DNA of 64,000 nucleotides from positions 7,101,001-7,165,000 of the forward strand of contig CM057229.1 in NCBI GenBank assembly GCA_029891385.1. Direction: 5' to 3'. The position numbers were made by a program, and so were the translations under genes. Below, piece after piece: positions 58,136-64,000 of this stretch (position 1 is the first letter of the stretch; every line of letters starts with the position of its first letter). This DNA comes from Erythroxylum novogranatense (lineage: Eukaryota > Streptophyta > Magnoliopsida > Malpighiales > Erythroxylaceae). The notes beneath the pieces were generated by a model. It did no database searches and was not told the DNA's origin. It was given only the letters and a program-made list of their open reading frames with translations.

Positions 58136-60936
58136 TGTAACATCCCGTTACCGGTGTGATAGGCATATCGGTAATTTGGATGAGTGAGCAGTGAGTGTAT
58201 TCATGATTGAATTACTCGCATAGTGAGTTTTGCATCAGTGATAAATGAGATTAATTGAGTTAATTGCACATGCATATATAGTGACATGCATTCATAATTA
58301 TTCTAGCATTTAATTGTGAAATTTGTGTGAGATATGAGTTATTGATAATTAAGCGATAAGTGTAATTGAGTAGTCCCTTGAGTTAGATTGTGAGTTGAGT
58401 GAAGAGTGATTTATTGAGAATTGAGGAATAATTAGAATTGAAGAGTTAAATCGGTGGATTGTGACTTGATTGAGAATTTGAGAGAAATTGAGTTGTATAA
58501 TGAGTTAGTGTGTGAATTGAATTTTGGGAGTTGAAAATTGAGATTTGAGCATAGAATCGAGTGTTTTGTATTTTGTGAATTTATGAGAAATTTTCTGGAA
58601 TTTTTAGAGATATGAGCTCGGATAGTGGAATTGACTTAGAGGCGATTTTAGATTCGGTTCCAAAGTGAGTGGCAATCGACTTGAAAATTTAGAGTTAAGC
58701 GTTTAAGAATTTTTGTGATGAGCGATGGAATTTAGAGAATGAGATTGATTGAATTTGAGGATTGTAATTTATAGGTTTAAATTAAACCCTATATATATAT
58801 TTGTGTTAGGTTTGAATGAGGGATAAAATATCTTCCCTTCATTTTCTTCTTCCTCCTTCGTTCTCATCGACGATTTTGTTCCTTCCTCTTGGAGATTTCG
58901 TTAGTTTCTCTTCCTTGTGGCTAGAGATTTCTTTGGATCGTTGGAGAGGTGATGTTTAGCTTGTTAGTGGAGAATCATCGTGGTTGAGGAAGAAGAGAGG
59001 AAGAGGTGTGGATTTTGGTGGTTTTAGGGTTTCAGTCGATTCGGTGATTTGGTAAGTTTTAATGTGCTTAAGGTTGATATTTATTGTGATTGTTGCATTA
59101 ATGAGCATAAATGTGAGGAATCTGGGTAGTTAGAGTGTTTTTAATGTTGAGTTAAGAGTATTAATGGCGGAAATGAGAATCGATAAGATTTAACGATCGA
59201 CGTCATGACGAATAAATTAAATGTTAATTTGACGTCATGACGGCGTGGCGATGGAATTGCTTGGGACGTCGCGACGAGCTTAATTTGACGTCGCGTGACA
59301 GCGTGGTCTTCAGGCGTCATGACGAACCGTAGGAAAGCGCCGCTGACGAGCAACTTTGTGCGTCGCGACGAGTGGTCAAACGTCATGACGAGGAGTGAAA
59401 TTTGAAGTGAATTAGTTGAGTCTTTTGAGCATATCTTTTAGTGTAGACCTCTATTGAGAGCATTCTTGTTTCATTGTGAACTAGAAAGAAGTCTTGAAGC
59501 GATATTATTGAGAGTTGAATGATATCTAGAGGGATCGTGAATTGTCGATTGTGACCAATTTGAGTATGAATTGGAGAATTATGAAATAGAGAATGAGATG
59601 GACCTAGTGAATAGTGAATTGTCTTGATGAAGTGAGAGTTAGTGAAATTGGACTAGAAATTTGGAAATCATGGTCATGCATCATATAGTTTGAATTGAGA
59701 CATGTGCATCGGTGAATTGATTTAATTGAGCAAGTAGTGATGATAATTCATTTGAATTGTTATAGAGGTGCCGTTGGATCGACGGACCACGGACATTCTT
59801 TGGTACTTCGAGGCAATAGCTCGGAAGTTACGGTGAGTAACCTAGTTGGTTCCTCGACTTTTATGTGATTAAATGTCTGTGAATGTGTGTGAATTAAGTG
59901 TAAAAGTGAGTGATATAAATGTGAAGTGAATGAGCTAAATGTGATAAGTGATTGTGATTGCATCAAGTGTGATATATAAATGTGAATAGGCTGTGAATTG
60001 AGAATCGATGTATATAATTGCGTAAGTGTTTGATTGTGACAAGTGGCCAAGTGATATAAATGTGTTAGAGCGTGCAGTGTTAGTGCATGCTAAGCATGAA
60101 CATAAGTGGTAATTGTCAGTTGTATTTGAGCTTAGTGATCGAGCTTTAAGCTCGATATCGTTGAATGGGCTCGAGGCCAAAAGGAAATAGTGCATACCGG
60201 AGGGCTCTCCTATTCCTAAAGTGAGTGGGTGTAGTGTATACCGAGGGCTCTCCTACTTGCCAAAATGTGAACATTGGCCTCACCACTGCGACATCATAAA
60301 ATGAGAAATTGCATACATTATGCATTTGTCGGTAAGCGAAATTGTGAATACGTGTGATGTGTGCAAAGTGTGAATTGATATATACGAGATATGTGATAGT
60401 GTAGCTGTGTAAATTATGTAAAGTGTTTATAGTGTTGTAAATTGTGTTAAAACATATCTATGAGATATATTATGTGTATATGAATGAGTTGGGTGAACCA
60501 TCGATGATGGTTTCTCATTGAGTTATAAACTCACCCAACATTGCAATACATTTTCAGGACACCGTCATGGGACTCTAGTTCTCGTGATAGTTTTCCTGCG
60601 GTGAGAGTTCGTGATCAAGTGCGTGATGGATCACAAGTCGGTCATTGGAGCAACATTTATATTTTGGGATGACCTAGTATAGGCGTTTTATCGGTTTCCT
60701 TTTCGGATTGTTGTATATAGTTGTAGGGGTGATAGTGCAGTCTATATTTTGGATTGATATTGTGAAATGAAAGAAATATTGTGGTTTTAAATTTTAGTGA
60801 ATTGCATGTTGTGGTTTATTTTTAGATGCCATGCGAGTGTTTAGTGATCGTTTGTGATCGTAGTACTTCCTTCTTTGTGGGCTATCGTCGGAGCGACCCC
60901 AGGCGTCGGTGTGTACCCTACGGTGAGGCGCTTCTG
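58136..60936 (+). mobile_element. gypsy LTR-like insert in the Tat RT (2.8 kb)
   Basis: It begins TGTAACATCCCG, like the minus-strand end of the 6278-10281 insert, and lies between GTAAT and ATAAT (5-bp duplication with one change). Removing it rejoins the RT reading frame exactly. It has no coding domain. The right end (CGCTTCTG) lacks the expected ...TTACA, so a short terminal truncation is likely. Shared with 6278-10281 in matching orientation: GTGAACCATCGATGATGGTT and a CTCACCC box. I interpret it as a solo LTR of a related chromovirus family. Confidence 0.78.
59201..59390. repeat. cluster of six perfect 10-bp palindromes
   Basis: CGTCATGACG at 59201, 59233, 59315 and 59381, and CGTCGCGACG at 59267 and 59361. 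One further broken copy (acgtcgcgtgac) lies at about 59287. The two forms differ only by symmetric CpG-to-TpG/CpA change at the centre. They lie in the middle of the LTR-like insert. Confidence 0.93.
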
Positions 60937-60941
60937 ATAAT

Positions 60942-61620
60942 CATGAATCCCAAGAATTTTCTGATGCCACACCGGAAACGCACTTTTCAGGATTCAACTT
61001 CATCTGAAATCTGTTAAGGGTCTGGAAGACCTCTCTGAGGTCCCCCACATGTTCCGCGGCCGTCTTACTTTTGACCACCATATTATCTACATAAGCTTTG
61101 TGGATCGTGATATGTTTTTGAAGACCTCCATGACGAGCGGCGATAAGTGGCCCCACATTTTCAAGTCGAGCGACATTACTTGGTAACAATCGTGCCACAG
61201 TGGGTTATGAAGGCGTCTTCTCCTCGTCTTTGGGGCTCATCCGAATTTGATGGCGCCCAGAAAGCATCAAGTGAGTAGTTCATGCCCGAGGTGGAGTCTA
61301 CTAGTGGTTGATCTTTGGTAGAGGAAAGCATCCTTTGGCACGCTTGTTGGTCGTGAAGTCGATGCACATTCTCCACTTCCCATTTTTCTTCTTCACCAAC
61401 ACCATTGGCAAGCCATTGAGGTACTTGACTTCCGGATGAATCCGGCTCGAGCAATTTCTATTTCTTTCTCGATCACCTCCGCCGCTCCTTGCGGTGCCAT
61501 CGTTTCTTTTGCCTAACAAACTTGTAATCTTGTCGAATGCCAAGGGAATGCGGCGACCGTCGAGAAATTCGAGCATATCGCTCGGTACCAAAGCGAAGAC
61601 CGACCTGTTCTCCACCAAGC
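60942..61620 (-). pseudogene. Tat reverse transcriptase, right of the insert
   Basis: 61618-61301 contains VLVKKKNGKWRMCIDFT and CFPLPKINH. The overlapping frame 61454-61176 gives QPLVDSTSGMNYSLDAFWA. 61198-60942 reads KAYVDNMVVKSKTAAEHVGD then LREVFQTLNRFQMKLNPEKC. The catalytic YVDD is YVDN, and a segment between TIVTK and the LPSNVARL line seems deleted. The polymerase cannot be active. Confidence 0.86.
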
Positions 61621-61799
61621 AGTCTGTGATTTCTTTAACCAGGTCCTTCTAAAGCTCGGAACCTAGATTCGTGAATTTGGAGTCATCCGCTTCATCCAAT
61701 ACGACCCACTGTGTTTCTTCGACGGGATTCAATCTTTCTGTTTCTTCATCTGTTCTTACGTCAAGAGAGCTCGTCAATACCGCTGCCCCGTCTAATGTT

Positions 61800-62380
61800 T
61801 TTATTTATGCCAAATAGCATTCTCTAGCGATTCTTTGTTGACCTCTAACAACACCAACTCCTCGAGACGTTGGAAACTTCATCACTTGGTAATAGGTGGA
61901 GACGACCACTCTGAGGACGTTCTGGGTAGCTCGTCCGATTATTGCATTGTAGGCCCCTTGGAAATTCATGACTAGGAATTCAACGTTCCTCTCTATTTGA
62001 CACGGCCTTTGCCCGAATTTCACTTTTAAGTAAACTCGGGCGAACGGGTAGGTTGAGGTTCCAATTACCCCTTTGATAGGTAAAATACATAAGCGATGGC
62101 GATCTTCGCGAACCTCCATCATTTGAAGGCCTCGTAATATAACAGGGTCGAAGGCTGCCCGTATCAATCATCACCGCTTCACCTCATTGCCGTCCATGTT
62201 GATTCTGACGGTAGCGTCATCATGAGGATAGTTTATACCATCAAGGTCGGACTCGTCGAACGATATCATCCCGTCGATCTCTCTCTTTCTTTTGATTGGC
62301 GAGTCTTTGTCGACTTGTTTGGCATATCTCTTTCTTCCTTTAGCAGTGGATCCCCCCGTTGCGTTTCCACCAAATATCAT
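61800..62380 (-). pseudogene. Tat protease and Gag C-terminal remnant
   Basis: 62380-62171 reads MIFGGNATGGSTAKGRKRYA, then MISFDESDLDGINYPHDDAT and VRINMDGNEVKR. In the next frame VMIDTGS follows, the protease active-site triad D-T-G intact. 62167-61805 reads LPIKGVIGTSTYPFARVYLK, EFLVMNFQGAYNAIIGRATQ and MKFPTSRGVGVVRGQQRIAR. The segment between DTGS and the LKG-type block is shorter than usual. The 61620-61800 spacer is degenerate coding sequence. Confidence 0.82.
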
Positions 62381-62720
62381 ATTAATGACCCTTACCAGTC
62401 GGTCATCTTGTTGCCCGACATTCCTGTCGCCTCGGGCCCTGAATCGACCTCTTACTTCGCGGCGGTCATTTGTATTTGCGTTACGTAAATGCGGGCATTC
62501 TTTGTTGTCTTCGGTTGAGATTGTAAAATCTGGCGAATCAACAGATCAACCACTTCCTCAATCTGCCTTTGGGTAAGAGTGGCGTGCACTGGCGGAGGAG
62601 GATCTGCGTCCGATTGGCGTTGGAGATTCGGGCGCGTATTGGGTGCAGCGTTATCCTCCAAAGCTACGCTCTGTTCTTTTTGTTCCAAGTCTTGAGGTTA
62701 CGGTTGATCATTCGGATCTG
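62381..62720 (-). pseudogene. Tat gag remnant, mostly deleted
   Basis: 62688-62452 reads MEQKEQSVALEDNAAPNTRP then LTQRQIEEVVDLLIRQILQS. After a frameshift a short line RGRFRARGDRNVGQQDDRLV leads into the MIFGG block. Tat Gag proteins are normally several hundred residues, so the capsid core and zinc knuckle are missing. The element therefore depended on others for particles. Confidence 0.7.
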
Positions 62721-62879
62721 AAGATTACATGCGGGAGAGAGATGATCTTGCATAGAGGTCATGGTGGCTGTAATCTACCACTGTACGCTTGAGCATGACG
62801 GTGGCTACATCGAGTTAGTTAGCTGCCGCTTGACTTGATCTGATCTGTGTATTTTTGGACGTGGTGCCCTGATGTTGGG

Positions 62880-62896
62880 CCCCACGGTGGGCTCCA
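62880..62896 (-). other. primer-binding site candidate of the Tat element
   Basis: Minus-strand TGGAGCCCACCGTGGGG, two bases inside the 5' LTR, resembles the TGGCGCCGTCTGTGGGG-type sites common in Tat elements, with several changes. The position and TGG start support the call. Confidence 0.6.
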
Positions 62897-62898
62897 AA

Positions 62899-63243
62899 TG
62901 GTTACGCGATTAGATTCTGCTGAATGCGTTACCGTTTGGATCCGTGAGTCGGTTGCTTCACGTAAGAGTTTGATTGTGGAGTTCTGCAGAAACAAAGAAG
63001 GCACATCGGGGTTGTGTCCCGATTAGCCCTCGGCCTTCAAGTTAGTCTTTTTGTGAAGGTGGGATCATTTATGGCGTAAAGAACTAGGGTTATGATTGTT
63101 CGTACCTTTATTATGGTAGAATTGTACCTTATATATGAAGCAATAGCTAAGTTTAGGTCTTCACGTATGCATGGGAGTCTCTCATTCGTAAATGGGTCGT
63201 GGATCGCAGACTGGGCCTGGACCTAATGCAGTCGTCCCGACCA
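62899..63243 (-). repeat. 5' LTR of the Tat element
   Basis: 345 bp, plus-strand TGGTTACGCG to CCCGACCA. It pairs with 50739-51080 and is followed by the AATTC duplication. Confidence 0.9.
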
Positions 63244-64000
63244 AATTCCATCGCCAAAACCTGGCCTCGGCCATCACACGACTCGCGAACTCTAGGTCAA
63301 CCTTGAAGAACATTTCATGCTCTAGTTTAAGATGCAACGCTCCCTCCTCTATCAGAAACTCCACACCCTTAAAAAGGACTCCAGTACCATCATCAACTAC
63401 CTCTGGTTGGTGTCCACTATTGCCGAAGAACTTGCCACCATTGGAGACTCCATCTTCGACGAAGATCTTGTACTCTTCACTTTGAATGGCAAAACTGCAG
63501 ACTACGAATCCTTTATCACGGTGATCGAAAACTGCAATACAGCATCTCCTTCACTGAGCTAAAGGTGAAGCTTCTCCTCCACAAGCAAAGCCTGCTCTCT
63601 TTCCTCACACCACCATCGTTGGATTCGGCCTTCGTCGCATTTTCCAACAACCGCTCCCCCAAGGGGTCGACGCGGGAGACACATTTTCTTCCCCAATGTC
63701 TTACGGAGGCCCCTAGTTTAACCTTACCCAATTTGGTTCTAGATCTCATACGCGGGTTGACTCCTTCGTTGGTCCCAATTTCAATAACTCATCCTCTAGG
63801 CCCATCGCACCCACCTAATCTAGCCCAGATTCAAATCTAACCCAATCATAACACATTTTATCCAAAGCCAGATTTCAACAATAATAAGCCTCCTGCCTAA
63901 TGTCAAATTTATTGAAAATAGGGACACAATACTGCTCACTGTCTATTTCGATACTTCGAATCTCGTAATTGCCCCACTAGTTTCTGTCATCCTATAAATA
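63244..64000 (+). pseudogene. copia gag, right piece, with broken zinc knuckle
   Basis: It continues 50738 (N-S-I-A-K). 63332-63562 reads LLYQKLHTLKKDSSTIINYL, WLVSTIAEELATIGDSIFDE and DLVLFTLNGKTADYESFITV, the copia Gag core. It continues LKVKLLLHKQSLLSFL in another frame, then a serine/proline/asparagine-rich linker. A knuckle at 63901-63942 reads C-Q-I-Y-stop-K-stop-G-H-N-T-A-H-C, with the second cysteine lost and two stops. The element continues beyond the window. Confidence 0.82.

Larger units (their letters stand above)
50739..63243 (-). mobile_element. Ty3/gypsy Tat-lineage retrotransposon with antisense accessory gene
   Basis: A 12.5 kb element (about 9.7 kb without the 58136-60936 insert) in a copia gag, flanked by a perfect AATTC duplication (50734-50738 and 63244-63248). 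LTRs of 342 and 345 bp begin TGGT and end ACCA. On the minus strand, right to left: primer site, short gag remnant, protease, RT, RNase H, a second archaeal-type RNase H, integrase, 64-bp tandem array. A plus-strand gene then precedes the polypurine tract and 3' LTR. The extra RNase H and long 3' internal region mark the Tat clade (Grande/Retand/Ogre relatives). Mutated catalytic residues and a gag deletion make it non-autonomous. Confidence 0.93.

Overview
This window is nuclear DNA from a flowering plant, most likely a eudicot. It contains plant-type cytochrome P450 genes with one phase-0 intron and plant Ty1/copia and Ty3/gypsy retrotransposons with tRNA-iMet-type primer sites. The intergenic DNA is AT-rich and nothing in it looks bacterial. 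The window is a small P450 cluster, CYP81-like by overall resemblance, that has been pulled apart and mostly broken by nested retrotransposons. I recognise no tRNA or rRNA genes.

Host genes, all P450 and nearly all on the minus strand: a fragment at 3503-3745; an apparently intact two-exon gene at 15328-17284 (498 aa); a truncated copy at 17519-17915; a gene at 37191-46533 that would still encode about 514 aa but is split by a 7.7 kb copia element in exon 1; and a scrambled block at 47237-49860 that repeats pieces of the 16.1-17.9 kb region and carries one inverted exon-1 piece.

Mobile elements, left to right. (1) 1-3502: 3' part of a decayed Tnt1/Tork-like copia, plus strand. (2) 3857-14965: decayed copia, minus strand, with a 4.0 kb solo-LTR-like gypsy insert (6278-10281) in its RT. 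(3) 18947-36019: decayed copia, minus strand, whose RT is split by a gypsy solo LTR (20236-32729), itself split by a chromodomain gypsy element with 2.5 kb LTRs (21172-31045). (4) 38099-45794: copia, plus strand, inside the P450 gene, with a 1.45 kb non-coding insert at 41392-42844. (5) 50739-63243: Tat-lineage gypsy, minus strand, inserted in a copia gag (pieces 50566-50738 and 63244-64000) and itself carrying a 2.8 kb LTR-like insert (58136-60936). Most junctions were placed from target-site duplications, several of them perfect, so the insertion order can be read directly.

The most interesting parts are these. The Tat element carries an antisense accessory gene with its own TATA box, probable intron and poly(A) signal, facing the pol genes across about 19 copies of a 64-bp tandem repeat. 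A copia insertion interrupts an otherwise open P450 gene. The gypsy LTRs share two features that their divergence does not predict: clusters of perfect short palindromes with a different core in each family, and a common CTCACCC-pyrimidine-AG box resembling a 3' splice site. Functional statements come from recognising protein motifs by eye; no database search was run.
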